Assembly: GCA_964034945.1 (NCBI GenBank) | Contig: OZ035961.1 | Coordinates: 72,392,322-72,456,321, forward strand | Direction of reading: 5' to 3' | Source of the DNA: Chrysopilus asiliformis | Taxonomy: Eukaryota > Arthropoda > Insecta > Diptera > Rhagionidae | DNA length: 64,000 nucleotides | Shown here: in pieces, positions 1 to 10,483 of the stretch | How the letters are laid out: every line of letters starts with the position of its first letter | Numbering within the stretch: position 1 is the first letter of the stretch | Notes under the pieces: model-generated | Databases searched by the model: none | Told to the model about the DNA's origin: nothing | What the model saw: the letters and a program-made list of their open reading frames with translations, nothing else | Position numbers and translations under genes: made by a program

Positions 1-70
1 GATTATGCTGATAAATTTTTCTTAAAAAGGTGTTCCACTTGGCAAACTTTCATCGCAAAGACGTTTGCAA

Positions 71-1150
71 TCATCCGCGACCCCTGGATCGTATCGGAGC
101 GCCTCCGAAATGCTCCTGTCCATGATGCAAATAATTAACAAACGACGGCATCACAACTGGTTCCGAGGTGGCCGTACGAAAATGCTGAGGCCGTAGGCCT
201 CCGCCAGAATCGACATGGGACCAAGTGTTCGGTGAATTCGTTCTGAAAGGATTTAAATGTCTTTAAAAGCACAAAGAACCAATGTGAAAATTATCAAATT
301 TCCTCACCTGTACGATTCATGAGATGCTTGTGGCAATAAACGCTCGGCGAATTCCAATTTATCATCTGTTTCTGCTGCAGATTGCAAACTCACAATCAAA
401 TTGCTTAAATCTTGTATTAATCCCTCGTTATTGGGTTCCCTTTCGTCGGATAAAACTTTCGCCATCCTTTGTAGCATGTGTTGTGTCCGGAGATGAGTCG
501 TCAATGAATAGAAGAGCTCTAAATCAAATTCCTATCGTCCTAAATAAACCACTGTGGGATTATTTTTCCTATATTTCAGAGACTTTCTGCAGCCAATCTT
601 GGAATAAATCCTTTTCAGCTTCTAGAGTTGCCTTTAGATAGTAGAATCTGATACTGAAATGGAACAAAAAACTGTAGTAAAGATCTTTTTATGGTTAAAA
701 AAACAAATCAAAACCCACTCTTGTTCAGTTACAATAATTAAATTCCTTGAAGCTGCAATTGGCATTGGCCCACCGATTGGTGAATATATCAAATTATCCT
801 CAACCGCACCGACAATCCCAGAAATGAGTTATTTCGAAGGAAAAGCACAAGCCAAATTCAGTTCCCCACTGCTAGTAGAATTCGGAACATGGAAATCTCT
901 GAATCGAAGAAATTCTCAAAAATCCTATGGACATTCTGTTGGCGTTGTGATGGGCCTTCGATGTGTCATTATTGGATAAAATTTGATCGAAAAACTCATG
1001 AAGGCGTCCGGGAAATAACGAAAGACTGGAAAATTTTCAAGAAGTTTACGCGGTGAGCTGTTTAAGAAATTGAAGAAGTCGTACAAGACCAGCAAAGCCG
1101 CGCATTGTTCCTGTCGTCGTCGGGAAGATTATGTTGATTACGGACTTGTA
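71..1150 (-). pseudogene. Remnant of an intron-bearing cellular gene (C-terminal part), unidentified
   Basis: Read on the minus strand this stretch has pieces of protein-like reading frame. The last two pieces are joined by a 65-bp intron with a good donor (GTGAGG at 307-302) and acceptor (TTTCAG ending at 243). The final exon (242-71) stops at 73-71 and ends in an Arg-Gly tail (RSRGRG). The preceding exon (about 308-525) is hydrophilic, with the stretch MAKVLSDEREPNNEGLIQD. Upstream, 653-590 reads YYLKATLEAEKDLFQDWL and 1140-870 gives further open stretches. In-frame stops (near 523, 845 and 1040) and a frame change near 575 suggest decay. Retained introns argue for a duplicated gene rather than a processed copy. 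I do not recognise the family. Confidence 0.4.
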
Positions 1151-1687
1151 CCTAGAATGCTAATCTTTAATAATAAAGCCACGTTACAGTAGAAAAATCT
1201 AATTTTCTCTATTACTTACCAGGTGAATTTGACAGCTGAAGCTGTTATACCATGTGTTTGTTTTTTTTTTTTTTTTGCAAATAAAAGTCGACCATCTTTC
1301 GAACAGATTTCATGGTATTTTAGTGTTAGTGTCGGTTTTTTAAATTTCTTTCCATTTTTTTTAAATCGACCACGACATTTTAATTTTTTTAAATACTCCA
1401 GTCATGAATATTATGCTAATATTAATCGGCTGCAACTATTTCGGTAATTTTTTGTGACAATGAATGAATTTTTTTAATATTTCGCGCTCGTTTTTCAGCT
1501 CGGCGGCCATTTTTAGATGTCCCGATGGCCACTCTCTAGGTTATAGGCTCTCTAATCTGGAGGTAATAATCGTCATCAGTAGCAAAGGCTATTAAGTAGC
1601 ATGGACACTCTTTAGGTTATAGGGTCTCTATTTCATATAATGTTGACTTTAAAATAATTAATATTTGGGAACATCATAAAATTTTGA
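1151..1687. other. AT-rich non-coding stretch
   Basis: No gene is visible. It holds a poly-T run at 1261-1276 and two copies of a short motif (ACTCT-TAGGTTATAGG-TCTCTA) near 1531-1555 and 1608-1632. It is probably intergenic or old repeat DNA. Confidence 0.4.
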
Positions 1688-1985
1688 CTAACTAATAACT
1701 TTTGAACAAGCGAAAATAAATACGATGTCCATCGAATAGGCAATCGTACGTAAACACAGCAATCGTACGAGCTGTAGAAAAAGGTAGATGCTTGTACTAT
1801 TGCATAGGTTCAGTTTTTTTAGCAGAGAAATAAGGATAAGTTCTTCCTCCGAGTCCGACATTTTGACGTTTGAGGTCAGCTGATCCCAGTTCAGTGTGCC
1901 ACGTCAACTGATCGAATCAGTTTCTGCAGCTGGCCGACCTGTACACCGATTCTGAGCATAATTGATACTTATCGCCAGTGGAATG
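1688..1985 (-). mobile_element. PIF/Harbinger-like 5' end with transposase N-terminus
   Basis: On the minus strand an ATG at 1861-1859 opens MSDSEEELILISLLKK, the acidic then leucine-rich start typical of PIF/Harbinger transposases. About 120 bp of upstream sequence (1862-1985) matches, in inverted orientation, the leader in front of the related start codon at 7081 (MSDLEEEFLLISLLKK). The frame then runs on into unrelated residues, so only the 5' part remains. The family call rests on N-terminal style and the paired copy at 6960-7668; no catalytic residues are present. Confidence 0.45.
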
Positions 1986-2353
1986 TCGAAAAGAGGGAAT
2001 TTTTTTAAAGTTAGGAAATTTTCTTGAAGATCCGCAGCGATGAAGAATTTTTTACCTGTCCGATGTGAATTTTATAAGTTGCAATGCTAATGGTATGTGT
2101 GTAAATACATTCTCATTATATTAAATTTGTCACATAGAATTTCTTGACTGAATTTTACCACTTTATCATTGTTATTAAGTTTGTACTGAATTTATACTTA
2201 ATATTATAGCATCAATAAATAATTGAATTGAATTGAATTTATAAGTTGCAAGTGTAATAAGTAGAGAAGTGGACAACGAAAAGTACGGCGAAAAACTTTA
2301 GATAGTGTTTTTAATAATTTACCAAAGACAATGAATTCCGTAGTATCCGTTTA
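1986..2353. other. AT-rich non-coding stretch with GAATT short repeats
   Basis: No gene seen. 2212-2240 reads AATAAATAATTGAATTGAATTG, like the short tandem tail of a non-LTR retrotransposon copy, but no coding part lies beside it. Confidence 0.3.
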
Positions 2354-2419
2354 TTCGTCTATTTATTTATTTATTTATTTATCAACAGGTAATGAGAACC
2401 AACTGACTATAATATATTA

Positions 2420-3712
2420 ACACATGGATCAATAAGTCCCGAGACTAACCCAGAGATGACGCTCGTAGTAAACCAGTAACCACGTCTTTCTAGAGTACTA
2501 ACCTTTGCTTGAAACGTGTCAAAATTTTAAGTCGATCGGACCAGAAACAGCTGAGTTATCGAGGTTGGAGTAAAGTCGTTTTGTAGTTTGTTTAAAAAAT
2601 GGAAAAAACCGAGTTTCGTGTTCTGATAAAACATTGTTTTTTAATGGGTAAAAACACCGTGCAAGCGAAACAATGGATTGAAAAATGTTACCCGGACTCT
2701 TGTCCATCAAAAGCAACGATTTGTCGGTGGTTTGCCGAGTTTAAACGTGGTCGTACCGACACAAATGACGCGGAACGCTCGGGTAGACCTGTGGAAGCCG
2801 TTACACCGGAAAATGTGAGTGAAGTGACAAAAATTATAATGAAAGATCGTAAAGTGAAGCTCCGTGAGATTGCTGAGATAACACAGATATCATATGGAAG
2901 TGCATTTACTATCCTTCATGAAAAATTGAGCATGAAAAAGGTTTTTTCCAAGTGGGTGCCGCGATTGCTTTCGATGGAACAAAAACAGCAACGAGTCGAT
3001 GATTCAGAAAGCTGTTTATCGCTATTTACTCGCAATAAAAAAGATTTCTTGCGTCGTTACGTGTCCATGGACGAAACATGGATACATCACTACACTCCAG
3101 AGTCGAAGCGGCAGTCATCTGAGTGGCGCACAGCTGGCGAAAGCCGTCCGAAGCGCCCGAAAACGCAGCAGTCAGCTGGCAAAGTCATGGCGTCAGTTTT
3201 TTGGGATACGCATGGCGTGATTTTCATTGACTACCTCGAAAAAGGTAAATCGATCAACAGTGATTATTATATTGACTTGCTGGTGCGTTTGAAGGAGGAA
3301 ATCGCAAAAAAACGACCGCACATGCAGAGAAAAAAAATCCTTTTTCACCAAGACAATGCACCCTGCCACAAGTCGATGAAAACAATGGCAAAATTGAACG
3401 AATTGGGCTTTCATCTGCTTCCCCACCCCCCATACTCGCCAGATTTAGCCCCCAGTGACTACTGGCTCTTTGCTGATCTTAAAAAAATGCTCCAGGGAAA
3501 AAGATTTGGCTCAAATGAGGAGGTCATCGCTGAAACTGAAGCTTATTTTGAAGCGAAAGATAATTTTTTTTATAAACATGGTATTGAAAAATTGGAAAAG
3601 CGTTGGAACGATTGTATCACCCTAAAAGGTGATTATATTGATGAATAAAAAAAAATTTAGCAAAAAAAATGTTGTTTTCATTGTTAGTCTCGGGACTTAT
3701 TGATCCATGTGT
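2420..3712 (+). mobile_element. Complete mariner element, 1293 bp
   Basis: The ends are perfect 30-bp terminal inverted repeats (2420-2449 and 3683-3712, outer bases ACACATGGATC), flanked by the TA duplication (2418-2419, 3713-3714). Between them lies a full-length transposase frame. Perfect TIRs, intact frame and target duplication mark a recent insertion, younger than the non-LTR copy it interrupts. Mauritiana-type affiliation is suspected from motif style but not tested. Confidence 0.95.
2599..3648 (+). CDS. Mariner transposase, intact, DD34D
   Basis: 349 residues, the usual mariner length (about 345-350). The N-terminal half shows the paired helix-turn-helix layout (ICRWFAEFKRG, then ITQISYGSAFTILHEKL) that binds the TIRs. 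The WVPRLL linker motif is present. The catalytic triad is visible: D158 (MDETW), D252 (HQDNAPCH) and D287 (YSPDLAPSDYWLF), with 34 residues between the last two, as in true mariners. The ATG at 2599 follows a short leader after the left TIR and the TAA lies 35 bp before the right TIR. No stop or frameshift was seen, so it may be functional. It would cut and paste its own element at TA sites in the nucleus. Confidence 0.95.
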   Translation: MEKTEFRVLIKHCFLMGKNTVQAKQWIEKCYPDSCPSKATICRWFAEFKRGRTDTNDAERSGRPVEAVTPENVSEVTKIIMKDRKVKLREIAEITQISYGSAFTILHEKLSMKKVFSKWVPRLLSMEQKQQRVDDSESCLSLFTRNKKDFLRRYVSMDETWIHHYTPESKRQSSEWRTAGESRPKRPKTQQSAGKVMASVFWDTHGVIFIDYLEKGKSINSDYYIDLLVRLKEEIAKKRPHMQRKKILFHQDNAPCHKSMKTMAKLNELGFHLLPHPPYSPDLAPSDYWLFADLKKMLQGKRFGSNEEVIAETEAYFEAKDNFFYKHGIEKLEKRWNDCITLKGDYIDE

Positions 3713-3765
3713 TACAAGAAATAATAGTAAAAAATAAATTTCTATACAAAATATACAAATATATC

Positions 3766-5517
3766 TTACACTCTACATAATTTAAGCTTTAAAGCATTTT
3801 TATTGCTATGAAAATCAATGCTGTCAAAGTTTTCATTAAAAAATCTGGACATGTTTGACATGGGCTCGAAACGACCATAATTTGTTTTGTGATAATCTAT
3901 ATAAATAAATCGTTTATTTCTGTTGGCACGAAGATGAGAATCAATTTTTATTGAGTTTAATAAGTGCGGCGAGGAAATATTTCCGGACAGTAAATCGTTA
4001 ATAAATAACACACAAAAAATTTCTCGTCGTCTCATTAGTGACGACATGTCAATAAGTTTAAGACGTTCTTCATAAGGAGGTAAAATTAGAGAGTCATTCC
4101 AGGGTAATTTATGTAGCGCAAATCTCAAAAAACGTTTTTGAACTGCTTCAAGGCGCGAGATATGATTTTGGTAAAAAGGCATCCAAACAATGCATGCGTA
4201 CTCTAAAATCGGTCGAACAAATGAGCAATACAAAACTTTCAAAACATACGGATCAGATATTTCTCTTGACCAGCGTTTGACAAACCCCAACAAAGAATTT
4301 GCACGATTAATAACTTCATTAATATGAAGTTGGAAGTTTAATTTATCATCAAGTAAAACACCCAAGTCATGAACTCGATCTGTTTTCTTGATTTTAGTGC
4401 CATCTAATATGTAATCGAAGTTTAAGGGTGACTTCTTACGACTAAATGAAATAGCTTTACATTTGGCTACATTTAGAACTAAACCATTTTTAAAACACCA
4501 TAAACAGAAAACATTTAAATATTCTTGTAATGCAAGAGAGTCATTTAAATTAACAATGATTTTAAACAATTTTAAGTCATCAGCGAAACCAAGAGACAAC
4601 GGTACAATTAAAAAAATATCATTTATAAATAAGTTAAAAAGCAAAGGACCGAGATGACTACCTTGAGGAACCCCAGATAGTACATCAATTTCATCAGAAA
4701 GAGTTGACTTAAAACTGACTGTCAAATATCTTTTGTTAAGGTATGATTTGATCCAGCGAAGTAAAGAAGCTGGAAACCCAATTCTTTTCAGCTTAAATAA
4801 AAGCATATTGTGCGGAAGTTTATCAAACGCTTTGCTGAAATCCGTATAAATGCAGTCGACTCGATTGCCTTTTTCCATTTCACTAATACATTCTTTAGTA
4901 AATTCAACAAGGTTCGTGACAGTAGATCTACCTTTAACGAAACCATGTTGCTTCTCGCTAAGTATTGATTTACACTGAAAAGTTAGAGAATCACATACTA
5001 TGGACTCAAAAACTTTTGCAGCAGGAGAGAGTTTGGCAATGGGCCTATAATTTGCCACTAATTCTTTATTACCTTTCTTATGAACCGGTATCACAAAAAA
5101 TAATTTCCATACTGACGGAAAGACACTTAACGATAATGACAAATTAAATAAATACGTTAAAGGACGAACCAGTGACGATTTACAATGCAACAGAATACCT
5201 GAAGGTAGTCCATCAGGAACTTCAGAGAAATCATTTTTAAGTTTATTTAAACAATCCAAGACAATATCTTCATTAATCACAACATTACTAATAGTCGCAC
5301 AATTATTAGTCAAATAGCTAAAATAATTATAATCTATATCACAGTTGGATGATGTAAAAGATTCAGAAAAATGACTAGCAAAAAAATTAGATATCACAGC
5401 CGGGTTATCGCTTGTGAGATTATTATAATTTAATGTAGACGGATATTGACTAGATTTACGTTTTGTGTTAATAAAATTCCAGAACTGTTTGGGATTGTTT
5501 TTTATTTTTAACTTAGT
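3766..5517 (-). pseudogene. Non-LTR reverse transcriptase domain, frameshifted from endonuclease
   Basis: Reverse transcriptase of a LINE, which copies its RNA at a nicked target. Visible motifs in order: NYRPIAKLS (block 2), YTDFSKAFDKLPH (block A with the catalytic Asp), SGVPQGSHLGPLLF (block B), GFADDLKLF (block C with the Asp pair), and the thumb region LGVLLDDKLNFQLHI and SFVRPILEYACIVW. The frame is open from about 5517 to the stop at 3766. A methionine occurs at 5397, but the frame upstream (KIKNNPKQFWNFINTKRK) clearly belongs to the same protein, so that is not the real start. A single-base shift near 5515-5520 separates it from the endonuclease. Confidence 0.9.
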
Positions 5518-6412
5518 ATTTTCTCCTATAGAGATATTTAGAGTATGAGTTAAAAAGCTTTCTCAATTCAGAGTACGTATTATAATCATCTTTGTTCTTT
5601 GTTACATTGTAAGCTCGCCACGCAGAGTTTCGTCGATTTCGTAAACAACGGATCTCATCGTCATACCAACAAGGAGACACGACAGGATCCTTTGCTTTAA
5701 TGAGAGGAACAAACATTTCCATACTGGTCAAAACTAGGCGATAAAACATATCTAATGCTGAGTCAATATTACGGTCGTTAAGAACCAAAGTCTCCCAATC
5801 AATATTATTTAAATACTCATTTAACAATAAAAAGTTGGTCTCACGAAAATTATAAACAAAATTACAAGTTTTATATGTAGATATTGAACAATCAAGATTA
5901 AGCTCTACTTGTAACGGTGGATGATCGGGAACCACATTAAGTAAAGGGTAGTCTGCCTGATTAACGATGACCTCCGTTGCATTGGTTGAATAAACCAAAT
6001 CAAGCCTCCGACCACGTTCGTTATTAATAGGGTTCAGTTGTTTCAAATCCAGTGAAGAAAGATTGTCAATCAGTGTTATTTCACATAAAGTTGCCGCATT
6101 ACATAAAAAAGAAGAATCTTCATCTGAAGGAACCCAAGTCAAATTCGGTAAATTAAAATCACCCATAAGGATAATTTCATCGTCTGGTGAACATTTAGAG
6201 GCAATTCCTTCGATAGTGTCAGTTAACTCCAGGTAAGATGCTACAGGACTGCCAGGTACAATGTATGCAACAATAATATAAAGCTTTCTTGAGCCAAGAG
6301 ATACTTTAAGGCATAAAAATTCTATCAATGAGCTATTTGTCACAACAACTGAACAATTAATGGGACGCGTCAGATCCTTATGCGATACTCGAAGAAAGGT
6401 AAAAAAGCCAAA
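5513..6412 (-). pseudogene. AP-like endonuclease domain of non-LTR element, N-terminally truncated
   Basis: The frame shows core motifs of the apurinic-like endonuclease of LINEs: IIVAYIVPG, MGDFNLPNLTW (central Asp/Asn), RGRRLDLVY and VPDHPPLQVEL, where the last is normally SDH; here the Ser is Pro. This enzyme nicks the target to prime reverse transcription. The frame is open upstream of the methionine at 6343 as far as about 6412, so the missing N-terminus reflects element truncation. It ends at a stop at 5513-5515 just where the RT frame begins, consistent with one indel in an originally continuous protein. Confidence 0.85.
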
Positions 6413-6442
6413 ATTATGTATGTTTAAAAACTTTAAATTTAT

Positions 6443-6880
6443 GTGTTTGTGAGGTTTATAGAAAAAAATGGGCTTCCACAGGCACTAGCAGTGGAAATCA
6501 TTGACATGTTGACTCCGCACATGCCTAATCAAATTTTAATATCGCCTGCTCTTGGTGTTTTGTATGCGCTAAACTTTTCGCAAATGCACTGTTATCACTA
6601 CCTCATAAAGCAAGTGATATCCATTGGAAATGTCGATAAAAACGTTGGAAATGTGGAATAGATTTCCAGACGTCAAACCATTAGTGTTACCCGAGTGAAG
6701 GAAATCGCATTGGAAGTCAAACCTGCATTAGTGTGCTGTATCCACCAACACAATTAAAAGAAAGTTGAATATGTGCACATAAGTCGCTTGTCGATAATTA
6801 TCGACAGTTCCCTCAGAATCCCTATACTGATGTCGGGATCAGTCAGCTGCAGCAGCTGATTTGCCAATGTGACATCTCGG
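6443..6880 (+). pseudogene. PIF/Harbinger transposase fragment plus right element end
   Basis: The frame 6443-6661 reads IIDMLTPHMPNQ and SPALGVLYALNF, resembling the helix-rich region before the catalytic core of Harbinger transposases. It breaks soon after. The same block ends with a 45-bp sequence (6829-6877) that recurs at 7616-7664 as the right end of the next Harbinger-like element. No DDE residues remain. Assignment is by motif style only. Confidence 0.4.
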
Positions 6881-6959
6881 TTACAAGTCAACATTCGCGC
6901 CCCTTGTTATTAAATGACAACTAGTCAGTAACACTTTAACACATTTGATACTAAGCGAG

Positions 6960-7668
6960 ACACTGGCGAATCAGCTCCTGCAGCTGACTGATCCCGGCTT
7001 CAGGTCGTGCAGCTGCAGGAACTGATTCGATCAGGACACGTGGCACACTGAACTGGGATCAGCTGACCTCAAACTTCAAAATGTCGGACTTGGAGGAAGA
7101 ATTTCTCCTTATTTCTCTGCTAAAAAAACGCAGCAGTGTAAAACGAAAAAAATATTGAAAATTATCATTTTATTTTAATTATTTTTTTTTTTTTTTTGAA
7201 TTTGATTTAGGTTGGTCCAGCAAAGCTATATGACCATGTGTCAAAGATAATCATCTCTCACTACACATGAATGGTGCAGCGAGTAGGTTTTTTAGAATAC
7301 CACATGTGCGCCATGAAAATGGCGACATGTCTGAACTGGCTTGTACAGTCGGAATCACGACCGACACCCGAGCCCCCCTGGAACACACAACTCTGCACTC
7401 TAAAGACACTCCAAGATGGCGATTCCTTCGACCAGAACCAATCTCGACCACCTCCAACGGCAACTCGAGAGAGACTGTTATTTTAATTAACAATAATGAC
7501 ATTAGAAACTACCCGACATGTTCCTGATATCAGCTACATTTAGCTCAGTTCAGAAGAGTCAGCTGCACATGCACATTTATTGCAGTGTGCCATGCGCCAT
7601 TGGATTACATGTGCAACTGATGTCGTGATTAGCCAGCTGCAGCAGCTGATTTGCCAATGTGACAGTGC
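6960..7668 (+). mobile_element. Non-autonomous PIF/Harbinger-like element with ~44-bp imperfect TIRs
   Basis: The left end (TGGCGAATCAGCTCCTGCAG from about 6962) and the inverse of the right end (TGGCAAATCAGCTGCTGCAG) match over about 44 bp with a few differences. Inside, a start codon at 7081 gives a Harbinger-style N-terminus. The rest (7160-7615) is not recognisably coding. A convincing target duplication was not identified. Confidence 0.5.
7081..7158 (+). CDS. Truncated Harbinger-type transposase N-terminus (25 aa)
   Basis: ATG at 7081 opens MSDLEEEFLLISLLKK, followed by a basic tail and a TGA. Acidic, leucine-rich, then basic is the usual opening of PIF/Harbinger transposases. A closely related start lies inverted at 1861. 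The DDE domain is absent, so no transposase is made. Confidence 0.4.
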   Translation: MSDLEEEFLLISLLKKRSSVKRKKY

Positions 7669-8025
7669 ACTCACATTTTCGAATTCGGATTAATAGTCCA
7701 CTTCGAAAGCATCTGGCCACTCTCTTTATATGTAGACTCACTAGTCCTAACGACCTGTGCCCAGTGTTGTTCCTCTACGCGTAGACTTTAATTGTACCTA
7801 CAATTCAGTGTAGACCAGGGGCCATCAAAGTAACTGTAAGCTACCTTTGCAATCAAAATTTATAACTACTACAAATAAAAATACAGTTCAATGAAACACA
7901 ACCTTCCATGGCAATGGCTTGACACGAACTGATTTAAAATGAAATGCGTCATACTAAGAATGCCCCGATTCCAACTCAAAGCACGATTCGTTTTATTTCT
8001 GCGATCCGAAGCCGTACACACAAGC
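7669..8025. other. Unassigned non-coding stretch
   Basis: No gene, repeat or structural element recognised. Confidence 0.3.
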
Positions 8026-8033
8026 ATTACAGC

Positions 8034-8512
8034 CAGGGTTCCCACCCCAAAAGTGAAAAGCGGAGTGTTACTGATAGAAAAATAGTAGTGTCAGAGGGAT
8101 TTCAGTAGTGTCAACTTTTTTAACAGTCATTTAGAGTTTTATTGAGACACCACATTTTGAATGTTACCGTCTAATGTTTTATTGCATACCATATCAGTAC
8201 ATTTTTATACAAAAATCAATTTTTTTTTAAATTAAAATTAAAGGAAGGAATTAAGTATTAATGTCCCTTTTGTTCAAGGAAAGTACTTAAATATTTTACA
8301 TAAAGAGTCTGAATGATTATAAATTACATATTTTTTAATTTTTCCCAGATAAATGAACTTTTCAAATCTAGAAATTAATTTTCTTTGTAGCACGTTTTTT
8401 ATAGGGCGAAAAAGGTAGTGTTTTGAGTTTTTCAGTAGTGTAAGTAGTGTTAGGTCAAATTATGTCGAAATAGTAGTGTAAAACTACGATAGTAGTGTAA
8501 ACGGGATCCCTG
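8034..8512. mobile_element. hAT-type MITE (CAGGGTTCCCA family), 479 bp
   Basis: The ends are CAGGGTTCCCA and GGGATCCCTG, near-inverse. It is flanked by the 8-mers ATTACAGC (8026-8033) and ATTACATC (8513-8520), an 8-bp duplication with one change, as hAT elements make. A second copy at 14267-15243 has a perfect 8-bp duplication. The interior repeats GTAGTGT-like words; no coding frame is seen. Confidence 0.85.
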
Positions 8513-8520
8513 ATTACATC

Positions 8521-9760
8521 CAGTGATGCTATATCGAGGGGAATTCCCCTTTTTGCGGGGAATTTGACTATAAAAATTGTTAATAGGGGAAAAGGGGAAA
8601 ACGCTTCAAAACGAGGGGAAACGATTTACAACGAGGGGAAAATCTTCGCCTTTCAACTAAATCCGAAATACTTTTAAAAAATTACGGAAAAGTAAAAATA
8701 CAAATAAATAAAAACAATTACAGTCCAACTCCTAGCTTAGGCAAAGGTAAAGAGTGAAGGAAATGCCCTTATGGAAATGCCCTTATGGAAATGCCCTTAT
8801 GGAAATGCCCTTATTTTATTGCAATTGTAAAGTACACACCAATCTTTTAAACGAAAACACTTTAAGATGGCTTTGGAATGTACGTTTAACCGATTTTTCA
8901 GTGTAGGTACTTTTTAACCGCTTTGAAAAAAGCACATTAAAAAGTACCATTTCTCATCTTATTCAAATTAATTACTTTAAACTACTTTAAAAGACTTTGA
9001 TGGAAAGTAGTTTCCATGAAAGTTCATTGACACATCTTTTTTGTTCGTTTTTCGGATTCCCTAAATATATTTTCAATAGAAATATTTTCAATTGCAACTC
9101 AGCAGAAGTGCTTTGTTTAAATTATGTAAAATAAAAATCAATTAAATCGGTAATTTCTTGGACATCTCTAATTTCTAATTTCGAATTTTCTAATTTCGAC
9201 AAATATTCACCAGAAGAATGCATGGACCAGTGGCAAAGTGCCCGGAATACAAAAATCGAGTTCCATTCGCGACTTGATTTCGTTTTTTTCCATTTTTTGA
9301 TATTTTTATATTTTTTTAAATTCAAAATATGGAAATAATTTTTACCGAATTTAAGGAGGACAGGATCATTTTAAGCTCGAAAGCAAAGGAACTACCTTGA
9401 TTTATAAATTCGGGACTTGCCTTGATTATTATCTAATTGTGAATCCCGGCTTCTTTTCATATCTTATTTGACGTTTGGTTGGAGACCCGTGACGCTGTTA
9501 TCGGGAATACAATTAACGAGTATTTTGTTAAAGCTTTCCAAAATATAAAATTATTTCCTAATTTGTGCTTTTTTCTCTTAAAAGACTTTAACATGAGTCC
9601 AGAGGACAATAATTTTTGGTTTTAATAAATGAATTCTTTATTTAAAATTCGTTGTTTTTATAGGGGAAAAACGAGGGGAATTTCGTCATTGAAAAAGGGG
9701 AAAAAGGGGGATTTCGTCATTTGGAAAGGGGAATTTCACTAAAGGTACATAGCATCACTG
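8521..9760. mobile_element. hAT-type non-autonomous element (CAGTGATGCTA family), 1240 bp
   Basis: Ends CAGTGATGCTA (8521) and TAGCATCACTG (9760) are perfect inverses of 11 bp; flanks are ATTACATC and ATTACAGC, 7 of 8 identical. Runs of GGGGAA occur near both ends. A 14-bp unit (GGAAATGCCCTTAT) is repeated about four times at 8759-8816. About 150 bp (8830-8980) matches, inverted, the sequence beyond the hAT transposase C-terminus at 38653-38800, so the element is probably a deletion derivative of that hAT family. Confidence 0.85.
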
Positions 9761-9768
9761 ATTACAGC

Positions 9769-10290
9769 ACACAATAAAAGGTTGATTATAGTGGTGTTAT
9801 GTGGCTGGTTAAAAGGCTAATATAAATTTTTTTGCAAAAAAAATAAAATGGAAAAATAATATGATAGAAAATCAAAGAAAAAAAAGGTCTCGTAGCCCCT
9901 CTATCCTCTATATAAAAAACTGAATAAAAAGCAATCAGATACCGGCTTAGATTTCTTTAAAAGCTACTCTCTAATTAGTTTAAAATAATACGGAGGCGAA
10001 TCACAATAACAAAAGAAAGAACAGGACAATAAAAGTTAAAAGAACAGCCATCGGCAGTTAGTTTCAGTTAGGCCTCGGCCAATCGCACTTTGTGCAAAAT
10101 CAAATCCTTTTTTTATCGTTTCTTAAAATAATTAAAAATTGTGGTAACAAGTTAAATAACAGCGACTAAGATCGCATATAGATTTTGGAGTACTTAAGGT
10201 AAAGTTTCGCCATTGAAATACGACATCATTTGTGAAACCGCGTTTTTTTTCTCCTAAAGATAACCTTTTTTAAAGATAAATCACATGGTG
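9769..10290. other. Unassigned AT-rich stretch
   Basis: No gene or known repeat recognised. Confidence 0.3.
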
Positions 10291-10296
10291 AGAGAA

Positions 10297-10483
10297 TATT
10301 GGAATGTAAGTTGCAGTTGGCAACACCAAATGTAAGAACAAACGGCTATATAATAAAACGAGAGTTACGCTTTTCTCTACTTAAGTATTCACCGAGGCTA
10401 GACGTGTTTTTTTTCTTAATCCTGTAATCTCAACTAAATAGGAATTCCATTACTGATCAAAGTAAATCCATTAGGTTATGGGC
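10297..10483 (+). mobile_element. Copia-type LTR with primer-binding site
   Basis: About 175 bp matching 25075-25244 at roughly 95 percent by eye, both starting TATTGGAATGTAAG and ending AAATCCATTA. It contains TATATAATAAAACG (TATA-like) and AATAAA. Here the LTR-like block is directly followed by GGTTATGGGC (10474-10483), the initiator-tRNA-Met-type primer-binding site of copia elements. The downstream leader is short and no gag-pol follows. Confidence 0.65.

Larger units (their letters stand above)
2354..6430 (-). mobile_element. 5'-truncated non-LTR retrotransposon (CR1/Jockey group) with nested mariner
   Basis: Read on the minus strand: an endonuclease region (6412-5513), reverse transcriptase (5517-3766), a 3' UTR, and a tail of ATAA units at 2386-2354. 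A mariner (2420-3712) sits in the 3' UTR; removing it with one TA joins ...TTTCTTG-TA-TATTATAG... The order endonuclease then RT, with no RNase H or gag gene, and the tetranucleotide tail suit the CR1/Jockey side of the LINE tree. The frame is lost about 70 residues before the usual endonuclease start, so the copy is 5'-truncated near 6430. The coding break near 5515 makes it inactive. Confidence 0.85.

Noticed and set aside
71..653. Idea that the edge gene is virilizer/VIRMA-like because of its Arg-Gly C-terminus
   Set aside because: No motif beyond the short RGRG tail supports it; left unnamed.
4463..5147. Plus-strand frames opposite the reverse transcriptase
   Set aside because: Antisense shadows of the LINE gene.
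7251..7527. Overlapping frames of 71-86 residues on both strands
   Set aside because: No domain, both strands equally open, inside a Harbinger-like non-autonomous element.
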